Assembly: GCF_003182255.1 (NCBI RefSeq)
Contig: NZ_QGTQ01000033.1
Span: 1 to 64,000 of the forward strand
Reading direction: 5' to 3'
DNA from: Paenibacillus cellulosilyticus
GTDB lineage: Bacteria > Bacillota > Bacilli > Paenibacillales > Paenibacillaceae
Length of the DNA: 64,000 nt
Below the pieces are notes generated by a model. That model was not told the origin of the DNA, searched no databases, and saw only the letters and a program-made list of their open reading frames with translations. Below are positions 25,679 to 34,612 of this stretch, piece by piece; position 1 is the stretch's first letter; every line of letters begins with the position of its first letter. The position numbers and the translations under genes were made by a program.

Positions 25679-26503
25679 CTAGATGGTTGCTAAGAAATTA
25701 CGGATGCCTTCCGCAAGCTGTTCTGGAGATTCGAGCATCCCCATATGTCCTGCAGTCTCAAGCAATACTTGGCTGACGCCTGCTCTATCCGTTGTGAACG
25801 TGCGCTCTACTGGAATAATGCCATCCTTTGCGCCCGCCACCAGAAGAAGCGGCAGCTTCGACGTCTCTAATACGCCGAGCCGATCTGGACGCTCCTTCAT
25901 ACCAAGTGCCGATGCCTGCGCGCCTTGCGAAGCTGTGCCGTATCCGATCTCGATTGCACGCCCGACAAGTTCGGCTGGTGCGGCTGGAGCGAATAGGTTC
26001 GGCACAAGCCCCTCAACAAACGTTGCAACCCCCTGCTGCTCGATCTTCTGTACCGTGCGATCACGGTTCTCACGTGCTGCCTCACTATCAGGCAGGCCTG
26101 TTGAATGAACGAGGCCAAAGGCACGCAGCCGGCTTGGATGCTGCTCTGCAAAGGCTAGTGCAGTGTAGCCGCCCATCGAGTGGCCGAGCAGGACGACCTG
26201 CTCCAATTGAAGCACGTCGAGCAGCGCCAACACATCGCCCGCCAGCGTCTCCATTGTGTAGACCGATTCATTAGGAGCTGACGAGCTGCCATGCCCTCTC
26301 GTATCCGGCACGATCACTCTTGTCCCCTGATGAACCAGCTTCGATACAAGCTGCTCCCAATAAGCCGAGCTGCCACAATAGCCATGCAGCAGAACGACAT
26401 TGACGTCTGCACCACCTTCTGGCATCGAATCCGCGTAAGCGATCGTAAGTGTTCCATTATGTACGACAGCAGAACGATCTGCTATGGAAAGCTTGCTCAT
26501 CAT
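25679..26503 (-). CDS. Alpha/beta hydrolase
   Basis: 274 residues with the complete alpha/beta-hydrolase pattern. The oxyanion loop is LLHGYCGSSAYW, the nucleophile elbow GHSMGGYTAL, the acid is probably in VAGAKDGIIP, and the catalytic His is in ETAGHMGMLE. No signal peptide is present, so the enzyme is cytoplasmic. GGAGGAGTTATG-type spacing supports the ATG at 26503. Substrate unknown; related proteins are esterases or MenH-like lyases. Confidence 0.87.
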   Translation of the reverse strand: MMSKLSIADRSAVVHNGTLTIAYADSMPEGGADVNVVLLHGYCGSSAYWEQLVSKLVHQGTRVIVPDTRGHGSSSAPNESVYTMETLAGDVLALLDVLQLEQVVLLGHSMGGYTALAFAEQHPSRLRAFGLVHSTGLPDSEAARENRDRTVQKIEQQGVATFVEGLVPNLFAPAAPAELVGRAIEIGYGTASQGAQASALGMKERPDRLGVLETSKLPLLLVAGAKDGIIPVERTFTTDRAGVSQVLLETAGHMGMLESPEQLAEGIRNFLATI

Positions 26504-26529
26504 AACTCCTCCTGGTCTTACATATCGTA

Positions 26530-27108
26530 TTAAGACTGTACACGCAATGCAGCATCAATTGCCGCAGCTGCCGTCTCCGCCATTCGCATAACAAGATGGA
26601 GCGATGTTACTTGCAAGGTGCGGTAAGGTTTTGGACCCTGACGGTTCACAACACCTGCAATAGAATAATCACCAATCGGATCGAGATTTAGTCCGATCCC
26701 TTCCCCCGGCTTTAGCGGACCTTCTGCGACCGCGAACATACCGATAGATTCAGGCCGACCAAGGCAGGCGTCGATCGTAATAACGATCGTATGGGGTGGC
26801 GGGTGAATGCCCTCAAGGGCGATCCGCTTTGCATCTAGCGGCTGCTCCATCGTACCATTGACGTTTGACCAGCCTTTTGCCTGCAGCGCAGACCCGACTA
26901 AGGGTCCGAATGCATCGCCGGTTGAGCAGTCGGTTCCAATGCATACAAAAGCGATTTCTCGGCCTTGCCGAAGCGCTTCTGCAGCGGGTGCAAGAAACGA
27001 CTGGAGACCTTCGGCGCCCACTGTTATCGATACCCGTTTGACAGCAGCCTGCGGCTGTCTGGTTTTGCTTCGAGATCCCATAATACCGCTTCCGTTCCTT
27101 TCCTTCAT
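26530..27108 (-). CDS. yyaC: Spore protease YyaC homologue
   Basis: 192 residues of the GPR-like YyaC family. The signature is FVCIGTDCSTGDAFGPLVGS, followed by an IVITIDACLG acidic site and an NLDPIGDYSIAGVVN stretch. YyaC is a sporulation protein related in fold to the germination protease and hydrogenase-maturation proteases; its target is not established. The start is either ATG at 27108 or, nine codons later, 27081; neither has an ideal ribosome site. Confidence 0.87.
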   Translation of the reverse strand: MKERNGSGIMGSRSKTRQPQAAVKRVSITVGAEGLQSFLAPAAEALRQGREIAFVCIGTDCSTGDAFGPLVGSALQAKGWSNVNGTMEQPLDAKRIALEGIHPPPHTIVITIDACLGRPESIGMFAVAEGPLKPGEGIGLNLDPIGDYSIAGVVNRQGPKPYRTLQVTSLHLVMRMAETAAAAIDAALRVQS

Positions 27109-27170
27109 TCCTCATCCATGATACTTGATTTCATAAGGATCAGCAATGAACGGCAGGCCCAATTCAATAG

Positions 27171-27222
27171 GAGAAAACCTCTGTCGAGGCTTATCGGGAT
27201 GAGCGGCCACTTTTGGAGGAAA
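27171..27222 (+). repeat. Dispersed AAAACCTC leader element, copy 2
   Basis: GAGAAAACCTCTGTCGAGGC...GGGATGAGCGGCC resembles the first half of the tandem repeats at 11454-11688. The CCTC near its start can pair with the GGAGG that forms the ribosome site for the small ORF at 27228. Confidence 0.6.
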
Positions 27223-27227
27223 CATTT

Positions 27228-27320
27228 ATGGAAAGGTTACGGATAGACCATTGCGCTTCCATGGCGATGAACGAAAAGGCATGGTACAATACATCAAACG
27301 ATGGAATAGTGAGGGATTAG
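27228..27320 (+). CDS. Possible 30-residue leader ORF
   Basis: ATG at 27228 with GGAGG 8 nt upstream opens a 30-codon frame (MERLRIDHCASMAMNEKAWY...). It ends in TAG 3 nt before the DUF1128 start. It could be a translated leader coupling into DUF1128. A TACAAT hexamer near 27288 may instead be the DUF1128 promoter -10, in which case the ORF is accidental. Confidence 0.35.
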   Translation: MERLRIDHCASMAMNEKAWYNTSNDGIVRD

Positions 27321-27323
27321 ATA

Positions 27324-27548
27324 ATGAACTTAAATGAAGCAACAACAAGCAATGTGGCGTTTATGATTGAAGAGATTAAATCCAAGCTCAAAATGGCAAC
27401 TGCCGCTGCTATGCAGCCAAGCCACTTCGACTTGAACCGGTATGAGGATATCAAGGATATATATGAAGTAATCGCCTCTAAGCCGACTTTCAGCATCTCA
27501 GAAGTTGAAGCGCTTGTGTCTGAATTAGGCAAGCTAAGAAATCAATAA
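27324..27548 (+). CDS. DUF1128 family protein (YfkK-like)
   Basis: A 74-residue acidic helical protein with the DUF1128 pattern. It starts NLNEATTSNVAFMIEEIKSK, has FDLNRYEDIKDIYEVI in the middle, and ends LVSELGKLR. The function of the family is unknown; it is widespread in Bacillales. GAGGG lies 9 nt before the ATG, inside the end of the possible leader ORF. It is a single-gene unit ended by a strong bidirectional hairpin. Confidence 0.9.
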   Translation: MNLNEATTSNVAFMIEEIKSKLKMATAAAMQPSHFDLNRYEDIKDIYEVIASKPTFSISEVEALVSELGKLRNQ

Positions 27549-27620
27549 TTAATTACATTTTATAACATGGATAATCATTATTCTACAAAAATCATCAAAA
27601 TAATATCGTAAAAAGAAATA

Positions 27621-27652
27621 AAGACCGAGGCCTATTCAGCGGCCTCGGTCTT
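27621..27652. terminator. Bidirectional terminator
   Basis: AGACCGAGGCC and GGCCTCGGTCT surround an 8-nt loop between two convergent genes, with T/A-rich tails on both sides. Confidence 0.85.
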
Positions 27653-27661
27653 CTGTATCAA

Positions 27662-28126
27662 TTATTGTTCGCTTTCACTTGCTTCTGGGTCCGTCGATGC
27701 AGTTGGAGCAACCGTCTCAATTGACAGTTTGACCGTTACCTGCTTGCTTTCACCCTTCAGAAACTGCGCTGCACGCTCCAGCTTCTCCGCTAATTCGTTC
27801 CCGCTCAGCGTCACATTCAGATGGTAGGAGAAATGATCGCCAGGCTGTCTCGAAGCGCCGTAGCCAGCTTGTGCTGCATAACGGTCACCACCATACAACG
27901 CAGGAGCAACTGCCTCGCCCGGGAAAAATTTGTCCGACTTGTTTACAACACGCTCATAGATACGAAGCTTCTTCAGCAGCATATAATATTGCGCGGAATG
28001 CTTGAAGCCCCAAGCATCACGGATATCCTTCAAGGTGTAGTCCATCTTCCAACGCTTCAAGTGCTCGATCTGTTCCTCTGTATTCAACTTCAAGAAATCA
28101 TCTAGTGGAAAAATTGCGCTAGACAT
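27662..28126 (-). CDS. Hypothetical protein with HTH-like N-terminus
   Basis: 154 residues. The N-terminal 60 residues contain a helix-turn-helix-like pattern (EEQIEHLKRWKMDYTLKDIR then AWGFKHSAQYYMLLKKL). A Gly/Tyr-rich middle and a beta-rich tail with an acidic end follow. GGAGGAGTAACG precedes the ATG. I do not recognise a named family; it may be a DNA-binding or replication-related protein found mainly in Paenibacillaceae. It has its own terminator. Confidence 0.65.
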   Translation of the reverse strand: MSSAIFPLDDFLKLNTEEQIEHLKRWKMDYTLKDIRDAWGFKHSAQYYMLLKKLRIYERVVNKSDKFFPGEAVAPALYGGDRYAAQAGYGASRQPGDHFSYHLNVTLSGNELAEKLERAAQFLKGESKQVTVKLSIETVAPTASTDPEASESEQ

Positions 28127-28304
28127 CGTTACTCCTCCAATCGCTATATCAGCTTGAAAAAATAAGTTACAAAATGACCGTAAATCATATAAAAATCATT
28201 TAGTATTATTTTCTATAAAATAATACCATAAATATTATCTAAAGGCCAACAGTGCAACACGAATAATTTCAGACATCATTCGAGCGATTTAGTGCTATTT
28301 ACAT

Positions 28305-28351
28305 AGAAAAACCGCTCCCATCTGCCATTAAATGACGAACGAGAGCGATTT
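28305..28351 (-). terminator. Terminator of the gal operon
   Basis: On the minus strand AAATCGCTC and GAGCGGTTT arms lead into TTCTATG, about 50 nt after the galT stop. Confidence 0.75.
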
Positions 28352-28400
28352 GTTGTATTGTATATAATTCTATAATCGTAACTAATTGAATAAACTACAA

Positions 28401-29987
28401 TTATTGTTCAACCAGAGAGAGGGACGTCATGAAACGACGGAATGCTTCGCGGCCTTCCTGCGTCGCCTTATAGACGCCCGCATCCTTCAGAACCGCAAGG
28501 AACTTGCCGCCTGTTTCTTGTTGCAGAACATTAGCTGCTTCATCGACGCTCAGCGCGCTGCCATGGCGCTCAATGAGCTCACGAATCCAAGGCGCATGCG
28601 GTTTTAATGCGAACGATTCCGAAGCCGCTTCTTCCTCGCTCCACGCTTTCTCACCCGTCAGATAAGCTCCAATTGCTTCAAGTTCCGACTTCAAGCGTCC
28701 AGGAAGCACAGCCAGACCCATAACCTCGATCAAGCCGATGTTCTCTTTCTTCACGTGGTGCAGCTCGCGATGCGGGTGGAAAATTCCATCTGGATGCTCT
28801 TTGCTCGTCCGGTTGTTGCGGAGCACGAGATCAAGCTCATACTCGCCATTGTTCAGACGTGCAATTGGCGTAATCGTATTGTGCGGAATACGATTGCCAC
28901 CTTCACCTGCACTATATGCCAGCACATCGGCTGCAGCATCGGAATATTCACGCCAAGCGTCCAGAATCCGGTTCGCTGCTGCAAGCACGTTAGCGCGGTC
29001 GCTGCCATTGACGCGGATAACCGACATCGGCCAGCGCACGATGCCGAAGCGTACGCCTGTTGCCGATGGATCAACGAACGAAGCTTCGATCGGCGCTTCC
29101 TCCATCGGGAACGTATGTCTGCCCGCTTGGAAGTGATCGTGATGGAGAATCGAACCACCGACGATCGGCAGATCCGCATTCGAACCGATGAAATAATGCG
29201 GCATCGCATCAATGAAATCGACCAAGCGGCCAAACGTCTCATGCGAGATGCGCATTGGCGAGTGCTCGCCCTTCAGAACGATGCTGTGCTCGTTGTAGTA
29301 AACATACGGCGAGTATTGGAAGTACCAGCGTTCACCGCTCAGCTCAAGCGGCAGCACGCGGAGGTTCTGGCGCGCCGGATGATCGGCTCTGCCCGCGTAG
29401 CCAACGTTCGTTTCGCACAACAAGCATTTTGGATAACGGCTTGGAGGAAGCGTCTTGAGCAGCGCAATTTCCTTCGGATCCTTCTCAGGCTTGGACAAAT
29501 TAATCGTAATCTCCAGGCTCCCGAATGGTGTCTCGTGGCGCCAATACTGATTCTTACGAATACGGTTCATCTGAATGTAGTTCGAGTCGATGTTGAGCTG
29601 GTAGAAGCGGTTTGTTGCCGCTTCTATGCCTTCACGCTCCGCGCTTGCGCGGAACGATGCTGCCACTTCCGATGGGCGCCCCATCAGCATGCCCATCATG
29701 CGAGCATCCAGCAGATCACGCTGCGTCAGCGTGTTGTCTGGGATGAGTCCAGCCTCTACCGCATAATCAATCAACGGCTCAAGAATCGATACCGGGCTGT
29801 CCAGCGCCTCGTCTGGCAGTTCACCTTCATAAGGTGCAGTGAATTGGAACAATTCCAGCAGGGCGTTACGTGTATATGATTCATCAAGCGCATCGATCAT
29901 CCCGCGCTGCATACCGAATCGAACAAGCCTCTCGATCAATATTGCCGCTTGGTCGGCATCAACCGCCAACTGTAGTTGTTCTGTCAT
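28401..29987 (-). CDS. galT: UDP-glucose--hexose-1-phosphate uridylyltransferase (Gram-positive type)
   Basis: 528 residues, the length of the Firmicute GalT type and not the shorter E. coli type. Family landmarks are FGSLEITINLSKPEKDPKEI, CLLCETNVGYAGRADHPARQ, a histidine-rich GGSILHHDHFQAG catalytic segment and the NGEYELDLVLRNNRTSKEHP stretch. It exchanges UMP between UDP-glucose and galactose-1-phosphate in the Leloir pathway. It is the last gene of galK-galE-galT, 53 nt after galE. Confidence 0.96.
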   Translation of the reverse strand: MTEQLQLAVDADQAAILIERLVRFGMQRGMIDALDESYTRNALLELFQFTAPYEGELPDEALDSPVSILEPLIDYAVEAGLIPDNTLTQRDLLDARMMGMLMGRPSEVAASFRASAEREGIEAATNRFYQLNIDSNYIQMNRIRKNQYWRHETPFGSLEITINLSKPEKDPKEIALLKTLPPSRYPKCLLCETNVGYAGRADHPARQNLRVLPLELSGERWYFQYSPYVYYNEHSIVLKGEHSPMRISHETFGRLVDFIDAMPHYFIGSNADLPIVGGSILHHDHFQAGRHTFPMEEAPIEASFVDPSATGVRFGIVRWPMSVIRVNGSDRANVLAAANRILDAWREYSDAAADVLAYSAGEGGNRIPHNTITPIARLNNGEYELDLVLRNNRTSKEHPDGIFHPHRELHHVKKENIGLIEVMGLAVLPGRLKSELEAIGAYLTGEKAWSEEEAASESFALKPHAPWIRELIERHGSALSVDEAANVLQQETGGKFLAVLKDAGVYKATQEGREAFRRFMTSLSLVEQ

Positions 29988-30040
29988 AGCTGTCGCTCCT
30001 TCTACCTGTGCATGCTCTAGTGGAATTGCCTATCGTATCA

Positions 30041-31027
30041 TTACTTGCTGTAGCCGTTCGGATTCGCCGAGTGCCACTGCCAAGCGCTGCGGATAATGTC
30101 ATCCAGCTTGTCGCGTTTCGGCTGCCAGCCAAGCTCCTTGCGAGCACGCTCGGACGATGCGATCAGAACCGCCGGGTCGCCTGCGCGGCGAGCTTCCATG
30201 ACAACTGGGATTTCCCGTTCCGTTACAGCGCGTGCGATATCGATGACTTGTTTAACGGAGAAGCCTTGACCGTTACCAAGGTTGTAGACGGCGCTCTCTT
30301 CGCCGCGGCGGAGACGATCTACTGCGAGCACATGCGCGTCTGCCAAATCGCTGACGTGGATGTAGTCACGGATGCACGTGCCGTCTTCTGTCGGATAATC
30401 GTCGCCGAATACCGAGATATGCGGACGCTGACCAAGTGCCGCTTGCAGCACGATCGGGATCAGGTGCGTTTCTGGGCTGTGGTCCTCGCCGATTTTACCG
30501 CTAGCGTGCGCACCAGCTGCATTGAAGTAGCGGAGCGATACGTAGTGAATGCCGTGAGCGGTGTCGAACCACTTCATCATTTTCTCCATCGCGAGCTTCG
30601 TCTCTCCGTAAGCATTCGTCGGAACTGTACGGTCATGCTCATCGATTGGAACGCGCTCTGGCTCACCATACGTCGCTGCAGTCGACGAGAAGACGATGCG
30701 CTTCACACCATTCTTGTTCATTGCTTCGAGCAGGCACAATGTGCCGTACACGTTGTTGTGATAATATTTGCCCGGATTCGTCATGCTCTCGCCAACAAGC
30801 GAGTTCGCTGCGAAGTGAATAACTGCATCGATCGAATTTTCTTTGAACACTTGATCCAAGAATGCTTCATCGCGAAGGTCGCCTTCGTACAGCTTGCCGC
30901 CGAGTACTGCTTCCCGATGTCCTTGCTGCAAGTTGTCGACAACGACGATTTCTTCCCCGCGCTCCAGCAATGCAGCTACCGTATGCGAACCGATGTAGCC
31001 TGCGCCACCTGTTACCAATACTGCCAT
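30041..31027 (-). CDS. galE: UDP-glucose 4-epimerase
   Basis: 328 residues of an extended short-chain dehydrogenase. The NAD-binding start is VTGGAGYIGSHTVAALL, the catalytic Ser lies in FSSTAATYGEP, and the Tyr/Lys pair is in NAYGETKLAMEKMM. The family motif RYFNAAGAH and EDGTCIRDYIHVSDLADAH are present. It interconverts UDP-galactose and UDP-glucose. It lies between galK and galT on one transcript and is ordinary in all motifs. Confidence 0.97.
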   Translation of the reverse strand: MAVLVTGGAGYIGSHTVAALLERGEEIVVVDNLQQGHREAVLGGKLYEGDLRDEAFLDQVFKENSIDAVIHFAANSLVGESMTNPGKYYHNNVYGTLCLLEAMNKNGVKRIVFSSTAATYGEPERVPIDEHDRTVPTNAYGETKLAMEKMMKWFDTAHGIHYVSLRYFNAAGAHASGKIGEDHSPETHLIPIVLQAALGQRPHISVFGDDYPTEDGTCIRDYIHVSDLADAHVLAVDRLRRGEESAVYNLGNGQGFSVKQVIDIARAVTEREIPVVMEARRAGDPAVLIASSERARKELGWQPKRDKLDDIIRSAWQWHSANPNGYSK

Positions 31028-31095
31028 ATCGAATCTCTCCCTTATTTAAAATTATTTTTAATCCGTTAACTGTATAGTTCGTGCTATCCGAGCAC

Positions 31096-32268
31096 TTATA
31101 CGAGTTCTTCTACCCCGTTGCCGATGCTGCATACGTAGAAGTCAGCTGCGAGGCCTGTCGCTTCGTTATACTTGCGGCCGACTTCTTCCTTGAAGCGCTC
31201 AATCGCGTCTTCATGGACGAGCGATACGGTGCAGCCACCAAAGCCTGCGCCTGTCATACGCGAGCCAAGCACACCCTCTACGCTGCGCGCGGCTTCAACC
31301 ATGGCATCCAGCTCAGCGCCTGTTACTTCGTACAGATCGCGGAGCGAGTCGTGCGAGCCGTTCATCAGTTGACCGAAAGCAACCAGATCATTTGCCTTCA
31401 GCACTTCGATCGAGCGAAGCACACGGTCGATTTCTTCAACGACGTGACGAGCACGGCGGCGTACCGTCTCATTCGGAATAAGATGAGCACTCGCTTCGAA
31501 CTGCTCCACGTTAAGCTGGCCGAGCAGCGTAAGCGATGGGTGTGCCTGCTTCAGATCCGCTACCGCCTGCTCGCATTCGCCGCGGCGTTCGTTGTACTTG
31601 GAGTCCGCCAGACCGCGGCGCTTGTTCGTGTTGCCGATGACGAGCTTGTAGGCGCCCGATTGGAACGGAATCAGATCATATTCGATCGTATCGCACATAA
31701 GCAGAATCGCGTGATCCTTCCGTCCGTTCGCAACCGCGAACTGGTCCATGATGCCGCACTTGACGCCGTTGAACTCGTTCTCCGAGCGCTGCGCCAGCTT
31801 CGCATTCTCAACCGTGTCGATTGGCTGGCCTGCCACGCTCAGCAGTGCAAACGCCGTTACAACTTCGATCGATGCGGAGGAGGACAGGCCTGCACCGTTC
31901 GGGATTTCACCGTGATAGAGCAGATCGAAGCCGCTGTCCCACTTCACGCCGCGCTGCTGAAGCTCATTCACGATTCCTTTCGGATAGTTCATCCAGTCAT
32001 CCTTCTTGTCGTATACGATGCTGCTAAGCGATACTTCACCACGAAGTTCGAAGTTCGTAGAAGCGAATGCCAGCTGATCATCCGTACGTGGACGGAGCAG
32101 CAGCGTCGTGCCGAACGTCAATGCTGCCGGGAATACATAGCCGCCGTTGTAGTCGGTATGCTCACCGATCAGATTGACGCGTCCTGGTGCATGAAACACT
32201 CGAATTGTATCTTCGGCCCCGCCGAAAAGCGCAATGAATTGCTGTTTCAATTGTTGTAGGTTAGCCAT
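31096..32268 (-). CDS. galK: Galactokinase
   Basis: About 390 residues from the ATG at 32268 (MANLQQLKQQFIALFGG). A GTG four codons earlier is closer to AAGGA but atypical. The galactokinase signature GRVNLIGEHTDYNGGYVFP and GHMP-kinase motif GAGLSSSASIEV are intact, as is the C-terminal TGAGFGGCTVSL. It phosphorylates galactose to galactose-1-phosphate. It is the first gene of the operon and is transcribed away from the AraC-type regulator gene. Confidence 0.97.
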   Translation of the reverse strand: MANLQQLKQQFIALFGGAEDTIRVFHAPGRVNLIGEHTDYNGGYVFPAALTFGTTLLLRPRTDDQLAFASTNFELRGEVSLSSIVYDKKDDWMNYPKGIVNELQQRGVKWDSGFDLLYHGEIPNGAGLSSSASIEVVTAFALLSVAGQPIDTVENAKLAQRSENEFNGVKCGIMDQFAVANGRKDHAILLMCDTIEYDLIPFQSGAYKLVIGNTNKRRGLADSKYNERRGECEQAVADLKQAHPSLTLLGQLNVEQFEASAHLIPNETVRRRARHVVEEIDRVLRSIEVLKANDLVAFGQLMNGSHDSLRDLYEVTGAELDAMVEAARSVEGVLGSRMTGAGFGGCTVSLVHEDAIERFKEEVGRKYNEATGLAADFYVCSIGNGVEELV

Positions 32269-32367
32269 TGTAGCGATCACATTCCTTATCCTGTCGAAAT
32301 GAATTGCTGTTATCTGAATTCAGTATAACGGAATAAGCGAATGCTCGAAAATGGCGTGAAGTGCTCT

Positions 32368-32385
32368 TCACATGGATTTATGTGA
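32368..32385. promoter_or_regulatory. Dyad in the galK/araC intergenic region
   Basis: TCACAT and ATGTGA arms have a 6-nt centre. The right arm is part of TATGTGACTT (32379-32388), which recurs exactly at 32454-32463, 75 bp downstream. Paired half-sites of this kind suit an AraC-type activator that binds both sides of a divergent promoter region. Binding by the neighbouring regulator is inference. Confidence 0.5.
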
Positions 32386-32506
32386 CTTCCTTCCTTGCGA
32401 TTCAGCCCAACCTGTAGCACAATATAGAAAACTTCATAACCGAATCTCAATTATATGTGACTTTATTAAAAAGGTAAATATTACATAAATACGGAGGGAC
32501 TGTTCC

Positions 32507-33361
32507 ATGAAGCATCCTTACACGTATATGGTCGCCTCGAATCACTCGTCTGATCGGTTCCATGGACTAAATGTGCTGTTCGCTGGTGAAAGCCAAACAA
32601 AACCCAGCCATAAGGTCGGGCCAAAGGTGTATGACTATTACCTCATGCACTACATCCTATCGGGCAGCGGCACATTCACCATTGATGAGACGCCTTATGC
32701 CTTAAAGGCAGGCGATACGTTCCTCATTGAGCCCGAACAGCTAATCCGTTATACGTCAAATGATTCGGAGCCCTGGATGTATCGATGGATTGCTTTCGAA
32801 GGACATGAAGCAGACAAGCTGCTGGACGCATGCGGCTTCCATTCAGCCAATCAAGTGCTGCGGCAGAAGGTCGATCGAAGAACTGCCGTACTGTACCGCG
32901 ATGTGTACCGCTCCTTACGCGAAGGGGGATCGATGGCGGCCGTGCAGGCCGTCGGGTACCTTCAGCTGTTGTTCAGCGTATACGGAAGGAAGGCCGCTGG
33001 TCTGGAGGGCAGCATCGAGCGCAGCGAGAACGGCGGCGAGACGCTTGTCCGTCAGGTCACCCATTATTTATCCGCTCAATACGCCATGCCCGTCTCGATC
33101 GAACAAATGGCAGAGACACTCGGCTACAATCGAGCCTATCTGTCACGGGTGTTCAAGCGTGCCACAGGCATGACGCCTGTCACCTTCCTGCTTCGGCTGC
33201 GCATCGACAAGGCGCGGCTGCTGCTGCGGGAGCGTCCAGAGCTCACCGTCGAACAAATTGCAGCATCCGTCGGCATTCCCGATGCGCTCTATTTCTCCAA
33301 GCAGTTCAAACGAATCTACGAACAGTCTCCTTCTTCTTATCGCAGAGACGTGCTTCAGTAA
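32507..33361 (+). CDS. AraC-family transcriptional regulator of the gal region
   Basis: 284 residues. The N-terminal cupin sugar-sensing domain spans about 20-140 (MHYILSGSGTFTIDE, GDTFLIEPEQ). Two C-terminal HTH motifs (about 185-280) include VSIEQMAETLGYNRAYLSRV and LTVEQIAASVGIPDALYFSK. GGAGGG lies 9 nt before the ATG. It is divergent from galK and so is the likely galactose-responsive activator of galKET. The effector is not shown by sequence. Confidence 0.92.
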   Translation: MKHPYTYMVASNHSSDRFHGLNVLFAGESQTKPSHKVGPKVYDYYLMHYILSGSGTFTIDETPYALKAGDTFLIEPEQLIRYTSNDSEPWMYRWIAFEGHEADKLLDACGFHSANQVLRQKVDRRTAVLYRDVYRSLREGGSMAAVQAVGYLQLLFSVYGRKAAGLEGSIERSENGGETLVRQVTHYLSAQYAMPVSIEQMAETLGYNRAYLSRVFKRATGMTPVTFLLRLRIDKARLLLRERPELTVEQIAASVGIPDALYFSKQFKRIYEQSPSSYRRDVLQ

Positions 33362-33370
33362 TCATGCCCT

Positions 33371-34432
33371 TCATGATGTCTTAGTAAAATGCAGTTGAAC
33401 GCCCGCTTCTCTTCTTCCGATCATCCGACCCGAGTCGTTGTACATCGACGAAGGGAACGCTTCGCCGATCTGCTGACTTAGCCGATCGGCTTCACTTGTT
33501 GGCAGCAGGCCGTTGTCTGCGAGCTGCTGGAGAACAGCAGGCAGGATGACGGGCCAAGCCAATTCGCTGCCGTCTGACATTTTCACAATGATGCCCAATC
33601 TCTCCTGCCGGAGCCCCAACGCGAACACGCCTTGTGCGCCACTCTTGGCAACGCAATTGCGATCGCGCAGCAGGACGCTGGCAAGCCTGCCCGTTCCTTC
33701 GACTAGATCCGGACGTGCATTCATTGCACAGGTTATACGGTCGAGCATCTGCTGGACGTCCTCATTCAGATTTGTCGGCGGGGAAGCTAATCTCGCATAG
33801 AGCAGGGCAAGTTTACGCAGCGGTATCGCGTACACAGGCAGCCCGCATCCATCGAACCCACCCGTCAATTCCGATGCCGACAGATCGGTGAGCTCTGCGA
33901 TCCAGTGCCGAATCGACTGCTGAATCGGATGATCCAGCTCGGCATAGGTGGCCGATGGCCATTCCTCCAGCTTACATGCCGCGAGCAATCCGATATGCTT
34001 GCCAGCACAATTATGAAACAGCTTGCGAGGCTTGCCGCCTGATCGGATGTAGATATCACGTGCTTCTATATCAAGCGGAAGTCCTCTATCGAAGACGAGC
34101 TCCTCTTCCTTAATACCTGTCTCGTGCAGCATAAGCTCCAGCATTTGCAGATGGACGGGTTCTCCTCGATGCGAGGCGGTCATCATTGCAATTGCATCCT
34201 CTGGTAGTTCATAAATATCCATGACGCCTGCACTTAGAATCGGCAGCGCTTGAACGGGCTTCGCCGTCGAACGCATGAACGTTGGGACAGCAGGATCTCC
34301 TGCCCATGCAATCAGCTTACCCGCAGCATCAACAACGGCAATATGGCCATGATGTACATTCTCTGTCTCCGCTCCTCTAATCGTTACGGCTAGCGGAATT
34401 CCGCCTGTCTCTTGTTCTGCGTTTGTATTCAT
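33371..34432 (-). CDS. Asparaginase II-family protein
   Basis: About 353 residues from the ATG at 34432 (GGAGAGGGG upstream); ATG 34441 is also possible. The open frame reaches 34633, but that extension lies beyond the family's normal start. Landmarks are the N-terminal VENVHHGHIAVVDAAG-type stretch, FMRSTAKPVQALPIL, ASHRGEPVHL and FHNCAGKHIGLLAACK, then TGGFDGCGLPVYAIPL. These are typical of the thermolabile asparaginase II group that hydrolyses L-asparagine to aspartate and ammonia. It converges on the AraC gene and is divergent from the FAD oxidoreductase gene. Confidence 0.87.
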   Translation of the reverse strand: MNTNAEQETGGIPLAVTIRGAETENVHHGHIAVVDAAGKLIAWAGDPAVPTFMRSTAKPVQALPILSAGVMDIYELPEDAIAMMTASHRGEPVHLQMLELMLHETGIKEEELVFDRGLPLDIEARDIYIRSGGKPRKLFHNCAGKHIGLLAACKLEEWPSATYAELDHPIQQSIRHWIAELTDLSASELTGGFDGCGLPVYAIPLRKLALLYARLASPPTNLNEDVQQMLDRITCAMNARPDLVEGTGRLASVLLRDRNCVAKSGAQGVFALGLRQERLGIIVKMSDGSELAWPVILPAVLQQLADNGLLPTSEADRLSQQIGEAFPSSMYNDSGRMIGRREAGVQLHFTKTS

Positions 34433-34612
34433 CCGTAGCATCCCCTCTCCACCAAATCCGACTAACCGCCACAACTCGCTTATCGTCCGTAATGTTCCCG
34501 TCTTGCTAACGATTATATTCGGTTCTCTGCTAGACAAAGACTTCATGCCGCTCCCTCGCAGAGCATTGTATGGCCGGAATTGGACATAGTAAATAGCGGG
34601 AGTGATTGCTGG

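Noticed and set aside
28755-29879. 374-codon plus-strand ORF opposite galT
   Set aside because: Same situation: composition of an antisense frame, no ribosome site, and galT fully covers it.
30008-31069. 353-codon plus-strand ORF opposite galE
   Set aside because: It is the exact shadow of galE, Cys/Arg/His-rich with no ribosome site, while the minus frame has every epimerase motif.
31081-32259. 392-codon plus-strand ORF opposite galK
   Set aside because: It is a shadow of galactokinase. The sequence has no recognisable motif and galK is intact.
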